44,227 nt of DNA from Actinomycetota bacterium (GTDB taxonomy: Bacteria; Actinomycetota; Acidimicrobiia; Acidimicrobiales; Ilumatobacteraceae), in the NCBI GenBank assembly GCA_026393475.1, contig JAPLAA010000090.1, positions 1-44,227 of the forward strand. The letters run 5' to 3'. How positions within the stretch are numbered: the first letter of the stretch is position 1; each line of letters starts with the position of its first letter. Shown here one piece after another: positions 1 through 7,973 of the stretch. Made by a program: the position numbers and the translations under genes. Below the pieces are notes generated by a model. That model was not told the origin of the DNA. It saw only the letters and a program-made list of their open reading frames with translations, and made no database searches.

Positions 1-56
1 GACCCGCGGCGGACGGGTCGTGCTGGGGATCCGGGCTGCTCATGACGGCCCGACGG

Positions 57-62
57 TACCGT
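57..62 (+). promoter_or_regulatory. Leaderless-type -10 box (TACCGT) of murF
   Basis: TACCGT ends 8 nt before the ATG at 71 and no purine-rich ribosome binding site precedes that ATG. The same arrangement recurs at thirteen other genes in the window, so transcription probably starts at or next to the start codon. This is inferred from pattern, not from transcript data. Confidence 0.5.
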
Positions 63-70
63 GTGGCCCG

Positions 71-1384
71 ATGCGATTCCGGGCAAGCGACGTTGCACGA
101 GACACGGGTGGACGCCTCGTCGGGCCCGACGTGGCGATCGAGGGGGTGTCGTTCGATTCGCGCTCGGTCGTGCCGGGGCAGTTGTTCGTGCCCCTCGTCG
201 ACCAACGCGACGGCCACGACTTCATCGAGTCGGCCGTCGGCCGCGGCGCCCCCGCCTACCTCACGTCGAAGCCCATCTGGCCCGGCATGCCGGGCACCGC
301 GATCGAGGTGCCCGACACGCTGCAGGCGCTCATGCGGCTCGCCGCGGCTCGCCGCGATCGTTCGACCGCGACGGTGGTCGGCATCACCGGCTCGGTCGGC
401 AAGACCAGCACGAAGGACCTCGCGTGGGCGGCGCTCGCGCCGAGCCGGCGCACCTGGGCGAACGAGCGCAGCTTCAACAACGACCAGGGGCTGCCCACCA
501 CGATCCTCAACGCTCCCGACGACACCGAGGTGATGGTGCTCGAGATGGGCATGCGCGGCTTCGGCGAGATCACGCGCCTGGCCGACATCGCCCGGCCCTC
601 GATCGGCATCGTCACCAGGGTCGCCGAGGCGCACAGCGAACGGGTCGGTGGCATCGAGGGCGTCGCTCGCGCCAAGAGCGAGCTCGTGCTGGCGCTGCCG
701 CCCGACGGGGTCGCAATCCTGAACGCCGACGACCCGCGGGTCGCGGCGATGGCACGTCGGTCGTCCGCTGCGGTGCTGCTCTACGGCGAGACGCAGGGAT
801 CGCACGTGCGGGTCCGCTCGGTGGTGCTCGACCATCTCGCACGAGCGTCGTTCGCCGCCGACACGCCATGGGGTGAGGTGTACGTTCGGCTCGGCGTGAG
901 CGGCCGGCACATGGTGAGCAACGCCGCCGCCGCGATCGCGTGCGTCGGTGCCGTCGGCGGCGATCTCGACGCCGCGGTCGAGGCCTTGGGTCAGGTGCGG
1001 CTCACGGCCATGCGGATGGACGTGGTGCGACTCCGCTCGGGCGCGACGGTGATCGACGACTCGTACAACGCGAACCCCACCTCGATGCGAGCCGCGATCG
1101 ACGCGCTTGCCGCGGTGCCGGCCACCCGCCGGTTGGCCGTGCTCGGGCTGATGGCCGAGATCTCCGATCCCGAACGCGAGCACCGGGGTATCCACGCCTA
1201 TGCGGCCGAGCGTGGGGTGGAGGTGCTGGCCGTCGCGACCGACCTCTACGGGGTGACGCCGCTGCCCGACGCGGCAGCCGCGGTGACGGCGGTGGGGGAA
1301 TTGGGCGAGGGCGACGCCGTGCTCGTCAAGGGCAGTCGCGTGGCCGGGCTCGAACGGGTGGCCGCCGCGCTCATCGACAGCTGA
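71..1384 (+). CDS. murF: UDP-N-acetylmuramoyl-tripeptide--D-alanyl-D-alanine ligase
   Basis: MurF adds D-Ala-D-Ala to the UDP-MurNAc-tripeptide in the cytoplasm, completing the peptidoglycan precursor. The protein has 437 residues, close to the family norm of about 450. It shows the Mur ligase order: an N-terminal UMAG-binding part (ASDVARDTGGRL, then VSFDSRSV), the ATP loop GITGSVGKTSTKD, the MurF-typical FNNDQGLPTT segment, and a C-terminal ligase domain with DDSYNANPTSM. The open frame extends up to 20, but ATG 71 is preferred because a TACCGT -10 box lies 8 nt before it. It stands alone rather than in a division-cell-wall cluster; its 3' end overlaps the convergent LLM gene by 14 bp. Confidence 0.93.
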   Translation: MRFRASDVARDTGGRLVGPDVAIEGVSFDSRSVVPGQLFVPLVDQRDGHDFIESAVGRGAPAYLTSKPIWPGMPGTAIEVPDTLQALMRLAAARRDRSTATVVGITGSVGKTSTKDLAWAALAPSRRTWANERSFNNDQGLPTTILNAPDDTEVMVLEMGMRGFGEITRLADIARPSIGIVTRVAEAHSERVGGIEGVARAKSELVLALPPDGVAILNADDPRVAAMARRSSAAVLLYGETQGSHVRVRSVVLDHLARASFAADTPWGEVYVRLGVSGRHMVSNAAAAIACVGAVGGDLDAAVEALGQVRLTAMRMDVVRLRSGATVIDDSYNANPTSMRAAIDALAAVPATRRLAVLGLMAEISDPEREHRGIHAYAAERGVEVLAVATDLYGVTPLPDAAAAVTAVGELGEGDAVLVKGSRVAGLERVAAALIDS

Positions 1385-2261
1385 CGGCGCGCACGAAGTC
1401 GTCGCGATCGGCCCGATACGGCTCCGACTCGCGCGGCCAGTGCACCACCACGTCGGTCGCGCCGGCCTCGTCGTAACGGCCCAGCATGTCGCGGAACGCC
1501 TCGACGCTGTCGAAGCACGGGTCGAGCTGCGGGCCGGTGAGCACGATCCGTTCGATCGAGCCGGGGTCGCGGCCGAGCTCATGGCACGCGTCCTCCAGAC
1601 GCTTCACCTGGTCCGCGACGATGCGGGACCCGGCGACGGGATCGACGTGTTCGGCCCCACTGAGGTCGCCGTAGGTGACCCACGAGGCGCCGTGAGCGGC
1701 AGCGACGCGCATGCCGCGCGGGCCGGCGGCCGCGACGGCGAACGGCACCCGCGGCTGCTGCACGCAGCCGGGGTGGTTGCGGGCCTCGGTGGCCGAGTAG
1801 TGCATCCCGTCGATGCTGACGGCGGGTTCGCGAAGCAATACGTCGAGCTGGTCGACGAACTCGACGAACCGCTCGGTGCGCTCCCGGCGTGTCCAGGGCG
1901 GTGTGCCGAGGATCGACGCGTCGTAGCCGACGCTCCCGGCGCCGAGGCCCATCGTGAGCCGACCGCCGGCCAGGTCGTCGAGGCTCATGATCTCCTTGGC
2001 GAACGGCACGGGATGTCGGTAGTTCGGCGAGGCGACCAGCACGCCGAGCCGGATCGAGGTGGTGACGAGCGCTGCCGCCGCGAGGGTGGGCACGGCGCCG
2101 AACCACGGGCCGTCGCGCAGATCGCGCCACGACAGGTGGTCGTAGGTCCAGGCGTGGTCGAAGCCGAGCGCTTCGCTGCATCGCCACTGCTCGGCGGCGA
2201 CCGCCCAGCGGTGCTCGGGGAGGATCACGACACCCACCTTGACCGCGCTCGACCGATCCAT
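1371..2261 (-). CDS. LLM class F420-dependent-type oxidoreductase
   Basis: Luciferase-like TIM-barrel oxidoreductase of 296 residues; actinobacterial members usually use reduced coenzyme F420 as hydride donor, but the substrate cannot be read here. The family pattern is clear: an N-terminal strand VKVGVVILPE, FDHAWTYDHLSW, the TTSIRLGVLVASPNYRHP segment, LDDLAGGRLTMGLGAGS, and a C-terminal FRDMLGRYDEAGATDVVVHW. The ATG at 2261 is chosen because the upstream extension is arginine-rich and unlike the family. The 3' end overlaps murF by 14 bp in convergent orientation. It is divergent from the GGDEF-EAL gene. F420 rather than FMN dependence is inferred from lineage. Confidence 0.85.
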   Translation of the reverse strand: MDRSSAVKVGVVILPEHRWAVAAEQWRCSEALGFDHAWTYDHLSWRDLRDGPWFGAVPTLAAAALVTTSIRLGVLVASPNYRHPVPFAKEIMSLDDLAGGRLTMGLGAGSVGYDASILGTPPWTRRERTERFVEFVDQLDVLLREPAVSIDGMHYSATEARNHPGCVQQPRVPFAVAAAGPRGMRVAAAHGASWVTYGDLSGAEHVDPVAGSRIVADQVKRLEDACHELGRDPGSIERIVLTGPQLDPCFDSVEAFRDMLGRYDEAGATDVVVHWPRESEPYRADRDDFVRAVSCR

Positions 2262-2364
2262 CGACCGAGTGTGGAGCGCGAACCGCCGACGCGCCACACC
2301 CAGGGTCCACATCTCGACGGGATCTTGACGTTCCGGCACCCGTCGAACTCCGAGCCGGCCGAGA

Positions 2365-2385
2365 TCCGAACCCGGCGCGTTCGGA
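2365..2385. repeat. Inverted repeat TCCGAAC-N7-GTTCGGA upstream of the GGDEF-EAL gene
   Basis: Perfect 7-bp arms (2365-2371 and 2379-2385) around a GC-rich 7-nt centre, 26 bp before the ATG at 2411. It could be an operator or an RNA hairpin in the leader. The arms share the GAAC/GTTC core of actinobacterial LexA boxes, but the 7-nt spacing is not the 4-nt LexA spacing. Confidence 0.4.
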
Positions 2386-2410
2386 ACGACTGCTCGGTCT
2401 TCCGCCCCGG

Positions 2411-4531
2411 ATGGTTGATCCCGGGTCCTGGGACCGGACGATCACCACCGTGGTGGACCGCGGAGCAGAGCATGGCGCGGGGTGCCTGCCGTCGGACGCG
2501 TCCGCGCTGCTCGACGCGCTCGCCGACGTGGTCATGGCGATCGATGCCGAGGCGCGCCTGGTCTACGTCAACCAGGCCGCGGAGATGTACGGCTGGGACC
2601 GCGACGCGTGGATCGGCCGCAGTGCGTTCGAATTGATCCATCCCGACGACCTCGCGATCGCGGCATCGGCCCAGGAGACGATGCAGTCCAAGACCGTCGG
2701 CACGCCGATCGAGATCCGCATCATCGACCCCCGGGGCACCTGGCGCCTGTTCGAGGTGGTGGGCAGCAACCATCTCGACGACCTCGGCGTGATGGTGCTG
2801 GCCTGCCGCGACATCGGCGAACGCCGCCGCTGGGAGGTCGCCGCTGGCGACATCCCACGCTTCCAGGTGGTCGTCCAGCACTCGACCGCGATCACGATGC
2901 TGGTCGACGCGGACGGCCGGGTGCACTCCGCATCGGCGGCCCTGACCCGGCTGACGGGGCTCGATCCGGAACGGGTCGTCGGCGGCCGGCTCTCGCGGCT
3001 CGCCGCTCCTGGCCACGAAGCGTTGCTCGACCGCGTGCTCCAGCGGCGACCGGGGCAGCCGACGACCTCGTCGGTCGAGGTGCCGGTCGGGCTCGTCGCC
3101 GGCGGTGCACGCCCGTTCCGCTTCGAGGTCGTCGATCTGCGTGACGACCCCGTCGTGCAGGGGTACGTCGTCACCGCCTACGACGTCAGCGAGCTGCACA
3201 CGGCACGCGACGCGCTGCAACAGCTCGCGACACACGACGCGCTGACGGGCCTGCCCAACCGGATCGCGCTGACGAACGCGATCAGTGACGCGCTCGTGCG
3301 ACGGGGCGACACCGACCAGGTCGGCCTGCTGTTCGTCGATCTCGACCGCTTCAAGCCGGTGAACGACCTGTTCGGCCACGACGCCGGCGACGAGTTGCTG
3401 ATCGCCGTCGCCGCCCGGCTCCGCAGCCTGGTGCGGTTGAGCGACACCGTCGGACGCATCGGCGGCGACGAATTCGTCGTGCTCGCGCCGGGCCTGGTGT
3501 CGCGTTCGGCCATCGAGGAGCTCGGCCGCCGTGCGGAGCAGGCCGTCGCCGAACCGTTCGTGCTGCGCAGCGGCGTGGCCTCGATCTCGGCCTCGGTCGG
3601 CGTGTCGTACTCGGACGCCACCTCGACGGTGGGGTCGCTGCTCGCCGAGGCGGATCAGGCGATGTACCAGATCAAGGCGGCCCGGCGCAGCGGTGCGGTC
3701 CCGCGAGTGCGTCGTTGGACCGAGCGCCGCGAACTCGCCGGCATGCTCCGCGGGGCCATCGAGCGCGGTGAGATGGTGGCCCATCTGCAGCCGGTGGTGA
3801 GCGTCGCCGACGGCACGCTCCGCGGTTTCGAGGCCCTCGTGCGATGGCACCATCCGAGTGGACGGGTGCTCGGTCCGGCCGACTTCCTCGACGTCGCGTT
3901 CGAGGCCGGCGTCGGCACACAGATCGACCGTTCGATCGCCGATCAGGCGTGCGGACTGCTCGCCCGGCTGCAGCCGCTGCTGCCGGATGCCTGGGTGAGC
4001 GTGAACATGAGCGCCCACGACCTGGTCGACCCGGACATCGTCGGCGTGGTCAGCGACACCCTCACCCGTCACGGGCTCACGCCCGATCGGCTGTTGGTCG
4101 AGGTGACCGAACAGGCCACGCTCGAGCTGCCCGGCCTGCGGGAGCAGGCGTCACCGCAGGTGACGCTGCGCGAGCTCGCACACCTCGGCGTGCGCATCGC
4201 GCTCGACGACTTCGGTACGGGCTATTCGTCGTTGACGCACCTCCGCAAGCTCAAGGTGCACACGATCAAGATCGACCGGTCGTTCGTGAACGGCATCGTC
4301 ACCGACACCACCGACCTCAACCTCGTGTCGGCCATCGTCAGCCTGGCGCACAGCCTCGGGCTGCACGCGGTGGCCGAGGGCGTCGAGTACCGAGAGCAAC
4401 TGCTGATGCTGCGCGAGCTGGGCTGTGACAGCGCCCAGGGCTACCTGATGTCGCCGGCGATCGCGCCGGACGAGCTCGAGGCGTGGGTGGCGGGCTATCT
4501 GACCCGCGTCCCGGCCGCACGACCCGGCTGA
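2411..4531 (+). CDS. PAS-PAS-GGDEF-EAL c-di-GMP turnover protein
   Basis: A 706-residue cytoplasmic signalling protein predicted to make and/or break cyclic di-GMP. Two PAS domains (about 28-140 and 150-260; MYGWDRDAWIGRSAFELIHP marks the first) lead to a GGDEF domain with intact GGDEF at 351-355 and an RxxD inhibitory site (RLSD, 342-345) five residues earlier. The EAL domain carries EALVRW at 474-479, DDFGTGYSS at 599-607 and KIDRSFV. Both catalytic halves therefore look intact, and the direction of activity cannot be decided by sequence. No membrane segment is seen, so the input is probably a cytosolic ligand or redox signal sensed by PAS. ATG 2411 is the first in frame. An inverted repeat lies just upstream. 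Confidence 0.92.
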   Translation: MVDPGSWDRTITTVVDRGAEHGAGCLPSDASALLDALADVVMAIDAEARLVYVNQAAEMYGWDRDAWIGRSAFELIHPDDLAIAASAQETMQSKTVGTPIEIRIIDPRGTWRLFEVVGSNHLDDLGVMVLACRDIGERRRWEVAAGDIPRFQVVVQHSTAITMLVDADGRVHSASAALTRLTGLDPERVVGGRLSRLAAPGHEALLDRVLQRRPGQPTTSSVEVPVGLVAGGARPFRFEVVDLRDDPVVQGYVVTAYDVSELHTARDALQQLATHDALTGLPNRIALTNAISDALVRRGDTDQVGLLFVDLDRFKPVNDLFGHDAGDELLIAVAARLRSLVRLSDTVGRIGGDEFVVLAPGLVSRSAIEELGRRAEQAVAEPFVLRSGVASISASVGVSYSDATSTVGSLLAEADQAMYQIKAARRSGAVPRVRRWTERRELAGMLRGAIERGEMVAHLQPVVSVADGTLRGFEALVRWHHPSGRVLGPADFLDVAFEAGVGTQIDRSIADQACGLLARLQPLLPDAWVSVNMSAHDLVDPDIVGVVSDTLTRHGLTPDRLLVEVTEQATLELPGLREQASPQVTLRELAHLGVRIALDDFGTGYSSLTHLRKLKVHTIKIDRSFVNGIVTDTTDLNLVSAIVSLAHSLGLHAVAEGVEYREQLLMLRELGCDSAQGYLMSPAIAPDELEAWVAGYLTRVPAARPG

Positions 4532-4581
4532 CCGGACCTCGGGCCCGGACCTCGGGCCCGTACGCCCGGACGCCCGGACGC
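4532..4581. repeat. Short tandem repeats in a convergent gap
   Basis: The gap between the GGDEF-EAL gene and the convergent MFS gene consists largely of two small direct repeats: a 13-bp unit CCGGACCTCGGGC twice (4532-4557), then ACGCCCGG twice plus a partial copy (4562-4581). GGGCCC and CCCGG steps make it able to fold, but there is no T-tract and I do not call it a terminator. Confidence 0.6.
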
Positions 4582-4584
4582 GGT

Positions 4585-5892
4585 TCACTCGCCGGCGGCG
4601 ATGCCCTGCTCGTCGAGCAACGACGCGTGTCGGGGCGTCGGGTTGGCCGCGTCCGTACGCTCGTCGATCGCGCGGATGTTGCACCAGTACGAGAGCCACA
4701 GCGCCCATCCGGCACCGGCGAGGAGCACCCACCGAGCCCCGACGGCGTCGATGACCGGACCGAACACGAGGTTGCCGAGGGGCACGGTGCCGCCGAAGGC
4801 CATGAACCACAGGCTCATCACGCGACCTCGCTCGTGGTCGGCGAGGCGGCTCTGCATCACGGTCATCATCGACGTCGTGGTGCCGAAGTAGGCGAAGCCG
4901 AGGAAGAAGCCGGAGATGAACGCGCCGATCGGTTCGCTCGCGATCGCGAATGCCGCGAGGCAGACGGCGAACGCGGCGAATCCCAGCCGGATGAGCCGAC
5001 GCTTGTCCCAGCCGACGAACACGGTGCCGATCGCCAGACCGCCGAGGCACGCACCGAGCCCCCAGGTGGCGTACAGCCACTTGTAGGTGGACGTCTTGCC
5101 GGCGATGCCGAAGTTGAGCTCGGCGACCGCGGCGAACAGGCCGACGTAGGGGAGTGACAGGAACGAGAACGTGGTGAGCGAGATCAACAACCGGGAGGCG
5201 ACCGGCTGCTGCTTCGCCAGTCGGACGCCGGCGGTGAACTGGCGCCAGCCCTTCTCGTGGTGCACCTTCGGCGGGGCGCCGAGACGGAGCGAGAGCAGGG
5301 CGAAGACGACGAAGAAGTAGGTGGCTGCGTTGAACAGGAAGAACTGCGACGTGGTGACGCCGAACGGCGACAGCACGGCGACGATGATCGGGCCGATCAC
5401 CCGGCTGCCGTTGATCATCGTCGAGTTGAGCGAGATCGACCCGGAGAGATCGGCCTTGCTGACGAGGGTGGGCAGCATCGCCGACCACGCGGGGGCGTTC
5501 AGCGCGTTGCCGATGCCGACACCCAGCGCGACCACGAACATCGACCAGATCGGCGCGTCGGTCGCTGCCAGGGGGAACAACGCGATGGAGAACAGCATCT
5601 GGACGATCTGCATCGCGATCAGCCAGCGGCGGCGGTCGAAGCGGTCGGCGATCACGCCCGCGGGGATGGACAGCACCAGCAGCGGGCCGAGCTGGGCGAA
5701 GACCAGCAGGCCGACGATCGAGGCCTTGCCGGTGCGCTCGTAGACGTACGCCGGCAGCACCACGTTCTGCATCCAGGTGCCGATGTTGCTGGCGAACGAG
5801 GCGATCCACATCCGGCGGAAGTCCGGGTACGCCAACGCAGCTCGGGCGCTGCCCGGCCGGAAGCCGTGTTCGATCGTCGTTGTTGCCGTCAT
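4585..5892 (-). CDS. MFS transporter (MFS_3/EntS-like exporter)
   Basis: A 435-residue inner-membrane protein with about 12 hydrophobic segments, resembling the MFS_3 group that includes enterobactin exporter EntS and many actinobacterial drug or siderophore exporters. Seen: FRRMWIASFASNIGTWMQ in TM1, GVIADRFDRRRW after TM2 (the major-facilitator loop 2-3 motif), and LADHERGRVMSLWFM in the second half. Secondary, proton-driven export is expected; the substrate is unknown. ATG 5892 is chosen over an in-frame extension to 5943 because a perfect 13-bp inverted repeat begins 1 nt upstream of it, which is best read as a regulatory site. No regulator gene is adjacent. Codon use matches its neighbours. 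Confidence 0.85.
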   Translation of the reverse strand: MTATTTIEHGFRPGSARAALAYPDFRRMWIASFASNIGTWMQNVVLPAYVYERTGKASIVGLLVFAQLGPLLVLSIPAGVIADRFDRRRWLIAMQIVQMLFSIALFPLAATDAPIWSMFVVALGVGIGNALNAPAWSAMLPTLVSKADLSGSISLNSTMINGSRVIGPIIVAVLSPFGVTTSQFFLFNAATYFFVVFALLSLRLGAPPKVHHEKGWRQFTAGVRLAKQQPVASRLLISLTTFSFLSLPYVGLFAAVAELNFGIAGKTSTYKWLYATWGLGACLGGLAIGTVFVGWDKRRLIRLGFAAFAVCLAAFAIASEPIGAFISGFFLGFAYFGTTTSMMTVMQSRLADHERGRVMSLWFMAFGGTVPLGNLVFGPVIDAVGARWVLLAGAGWALWLSYWCNIRAIDERTDAANPTPRHASLLDEQGIAAGE

Positions 5893-5893
5893 G

Positions 5894-5923
5894 CGTACTC
5901 TTGACCCGTCGGTCAAGAGTACG
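5894..5923. promoter_or_regulatory. 30-bp perfect palindrome, probable repressor operator of the MFS gene
   Basis: Arms CGTACTCTTGACC (5894-5906) and GGTCAAGAGTACG (5911-5923) are exact reverse complements around the spacer CGTC. The palindrome ends 1 nt from the MFS start codon (5892, minus strand). Its size and inner TTGACC/GGTCAA half-sites are typical of TetR-family operators. The regulator must be encoded elsewhere, because no TetR-like gene is in the window. Confidence 0.75.
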
Positions 5924-5969
5924 TCGCGAGATCCCCTGCGCACGGATCACGCTCTGTCATTCTTGGCAC

Positions 5970-6164
5970 ATGCCAGCCCATCAGGCACCCGAGACCACCC
6001 ATCAGGCACACCAGGCGCGCGAGGTGCGCCCGTCGTCCGCGGCCGACCGCTGCGTGCGCTTCGGCGTGTTCCCCGAGTGCCCCCTGTGCGGCGGGCCACT
6101 GCACCCGGAGCACGCCCACTTCAAGTGCGGCGGCTGCGGCTGGCGCGACAGCTGCTGCGACTGA
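5970..6164 (+). CDS. Small zinc-ribbon protein
   Basis: A 64-residue protein with a flexible His/Gln-rich N-terminus (three HQ pairs) and a C-terminal zinc ribbon: CPLCGG, 13 residues later CGGCGW, then a Cys-Cys-Asp end. The two CxxC knuckles should bind one zinc. I do not recognise a specific family. It is divergent from the MFS gene with the palindrome between them, so it might share that control. The ATG at 5970 has no clear ribosome binding site. The well-formed ribbon argues that it is a real gene despite its size. Confidence 0.6.
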   Translation: MPAHQAPETTHQAHQAREVRPSSAADRCVRFGVFPECPLCGGPLHPEHAHFKCGGCGWRDSCCD

Positions 6165-6200
6165 CCTCCGGACCCGGACGCCGGTCGCTCGCGGCCGGTG

Positions 6201-7247
6201 CTAGCCGAGGATCAGGTCGGCGTACACCGGCAGCATCTGCTTCGGGCCGCTCACCAGGAACGTGGTGATGCAGGTCTCACGCCACTTGTCGAGTTCGCCG
6301 CGGATCTTGTCGGGCGGGCCCACGAGCGCCACGTCCTCGACCATCGACAGCGGGATCGCCGCGGCGGCCTCGGCCTTCTTGCCGGCCAGGTAGAGGTCCT
6401 GCACCTTCACTGCGACGTCCTCGTAACCCATGCGGACGAAGACCTCGAAGTGGAAGTTGGCGCCACGCGCGCCCATGCCACCTGCGTACAGCGCGAGGAA
6501 CGGGCGGATGAAGTCGGCGCACTTCTCGACGTCGTCGCCCGCGATGATCTGCACGCCCGACGCCACGTCGAAGCGAGCGGCCTTGCCGGGGTCGCCCGCC
6601 TTGGCGAAGCCCTCGTCGAGGCAGCGCTGGTAGAAGTCGTTCTCCTTCGGGCTGAAGAACAGCGGTAGCCAGCCGTCGCAGATCTCCGCCGCGAGCGCCA
6701 CGTTCTTCGGGCCCTCGGCACCGAGATAGATCGGGATCTCGGTGCGGAACGGGTGGATCGTGCTCTTCAACGGCTTGCCGAGGCCCTTGCCGTCGGCCCC
6801 CGTGTACGGCATGTCGTAGAACTCACCGTGGGCGTTGATCGGCTCCTCGCGGCGGATGATTCGGCGCACGATGTCGACGTACTCGCGGGTGCGGGCGAGC
6901 GGCTTGCCGTACGCCTGGCCGTACCAGCCCTCGACGACCTGCGGGCCCGAGACGCCGAGGCCGAGGATGACGCGGCCGCCGGACAGGTGATCGAGCGTCA
7001 TCGCCGCCATCGCTGTGGCCGCGGGCGTGCGGGCGCTCATCTGGATGATGCCGGTGCCCAGCTGCACCTGCTCGGTCTGCGCTCCCCACCACGCGAGCGG
7101 CGTGAGTGCATCGCTGCCGTACGCCTCGGCGGTCCACACCGAGCTGTACCCGAGGCGCTCGGCCTCCTGGATCGCGTCGAGCGCACCGGCCGGCGGGCCG
7201 CTGCCCCAGTAACCGGTGTTGTATCCGAGCTTGAGTTCCTTGGCCAT
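6201..7247 (-). CDS. LLM class F420-dependent oxidoreductase (Rv3520c-like)
   Basis: A 348-residue luciferase-like TIM-barrel enzyme. Segments such as LGYNTGYWGSGPP, TPLAWWGAQTEQVQLGTGI, DHLSGGRVILGLGVSGPQVV, PLARTREYVDIVRRI and LGAEGPKNVALAAEICDGW closely match what I remember of the mycobacterial Rv3520c group (TIGR03559-type). Members are predicted F420-dependent; the substrate is undefined. ATG 7247 is fixed by the family N-terminus and by a TACCGT box 7 nt upstream. It is divergent from the GNAT gene across 57 bp. Confidence 0.9.
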   Translation of the reverse strand: MAKELKLGYNTGYWGSGPPAGALDAIQEAERLGYSSVWTAEAYGSDALTPLAWWGAQTEQVQLGTGIIQMSARTPAATAMAAMTLDHLSGGRVILGLGVSGPQVVEGWYGQAYGKPLARTREYVDIVRRIIRREEPINAHGEFYDMPYTGADGKGLGKPLKSTIHPFRTEIPIYLGAEGPKNVALAAEICDGWLPLFFSPKENDFYQRCLDEGFAKAGDPGKAARFDVASGVQIIAGDDVEKCADFIRPFLALYAGGMGARGANFHFEVFVRMGYEDVAVKVQDLYLAGKKAEAAAAIPLSMVEDVALVGPPDKIRGELDKWRETCITTFLVSGPKQMLPVYADLILG

Positions 7248-7254
7248 GTGTCGA

Positions 7255-7260
7255 ACGGTA
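7255..7260 (-). promoter_or_regulatory. Leaderless-type -10 box (TACCGT)
   Basis: On the minus strand TACCGT lies 7 nt before the ATG at 7247 of the LLM gene; no ribosome binding site is seen. It faces the GNAT box at 7292-7297. Confidence 0.55.
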
Positions 7261-7291
7261 CGACCACGCCGGTGCGGCCGTCGATTCGAAG

Positions 7292-7297
7292 TACCGT
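7292..7297 (+). promoter_or_regulatory. Leaderless-type -10 box (TACCGT)
   Basis: TACCGT lies 7 nt before the ATG at 7305 of the GNAT gene, with no ribosome binding site between them. The two opposed boxes are 31 bp apart, so their -35 regions would overlap. Confidence 0.55.
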
Positions 7298-7304
7298 GCG
7301 CGCC

Positions 7305-7916
7305 ATGTCGACGCCCACCGTGGAGATCCGAACCGTCACCACCGCAGACCTCGACGCGACGTCGATCTCGCTCGCCCGAGCGTTCCACGACGACCCCGTG
7401 AAGCTGTTCCTCGCCGGTGGCAGTTCGTTGCCCGAGGCGCGCGTGGCGCCGTTCTTCCACACGTTCCAGCGGATCCAGATGCCGCACGGTCACGTGTACA
7501 CGACCGCCGATCGCGGGGCGGCCGCGATCTGGTCGCCGCCGGGGCACTGGAAGATCCCGTTCCGCACGGTGGTGCGGCACAGCCCGACGTTCCTGAAGCT
7601 GTACCGCTGGCGATTCCTGCCGAACCTCAAGGTGCTCGACGCCATGGAGCAGGCACACCCGGAGGCGCCGCACTACTACCTCGAGATCATCGGCACCGAT
7701 CCGCAGCACCAGGGCAAGGGGTACGGCACCGCGTTGATCGCGCCGATGGTCGACCGCGCCGACAGCGAGGGCGTCGGCATGTACCTCGAGAGCTCGAAGG
7801 AGTCGAACGTGCCGTACTACGCGCGCTTCGGCTTCGAGGTCACCCGCACGCTCGACCATGGACGCCCCGGCCGCGGCGGGCCGCGCATGTGGCTGATGTG
7901 GCGCGACCCGCGCTGA
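7305..7916 (+). CDS. GNAT family N-acetyltransferase
   Basis: A 203-residue cytoplasmic acyltransferase expected to move an acetyl group from acetyl-CoA to an unknown amine. The acetyl-CoA binding core is clear: YYLEIIGTDPQHQGKGYGTAL contains the Q/R-x-x-G-x-G/A loop as QHQGKGYG, followed by YLESSKESNVPYYARFGFEV, the usual N-x-x-x-Y-x-x-x-GF end. The N-terminal part (DDPVKLFLAGG, about residues 25-35) resembles actinobacterial GNATs next to secondary enzymes. ATG 7305 is supported by the TACCGT box 7 nt upstream. A TAGAGT hexamer overlaps its 3' end and may drive the next gene. Confidence 0.87.
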   Translation: MSTPTVEIRTVTTADLDATSISLARAFHDDPVKLFLAGGSSLPEARVAPFFHTFQRIQMPHGHVYTTADRGAAAIWSPPGHWKIPFRTVVRHSPTFLKLYRWRFLPNLKVLDAMEQAHPEAPHYYLEIIGTDPQHQGKGYGTALIAPMVDRADSEGVGMYLESSKESNVPYYARFGFEVTRTLDHGRPGRGGPRMWLMWRDPR

Positions 7917-7918
7917 CG

Positions 7919-7924
7919 TAGAGT
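7919..7924 (+). promoter_or_regulatory. Possible leaderless -10 box (TAGAGT) before a short upstream ORF
   Basis: TAGAGT lies just after the GNAT stop and 6 nt before a GTG at 7931, the spacing seen at other leaderless starts. That GTG opens only a 7-codon frame, so the box may start the esterase transcript. Confidence 0.3.
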
Positions 7925-7930
7925 CCGCCC

Positions 7931-7954
7931 GTGCGCCATCGGGGGATGGCCTGA
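7931..7954 (+). other. Candidate 7-codon upstream ORF
   Basis: GTG at 7931 begins seven sense codons (V/M-R-H-R-G-M-A) ending in TGA at 7952-7954, 19 bp before the esterase ATG. It follows a TAGAGT box by 6 nt. It may be a leaderless leader peptide that feeds ribosomes to the esterase, or chance. Confidence 0.25.
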
Positions 7955-7973
7955 CCTGGGGGGTCTGACGATC

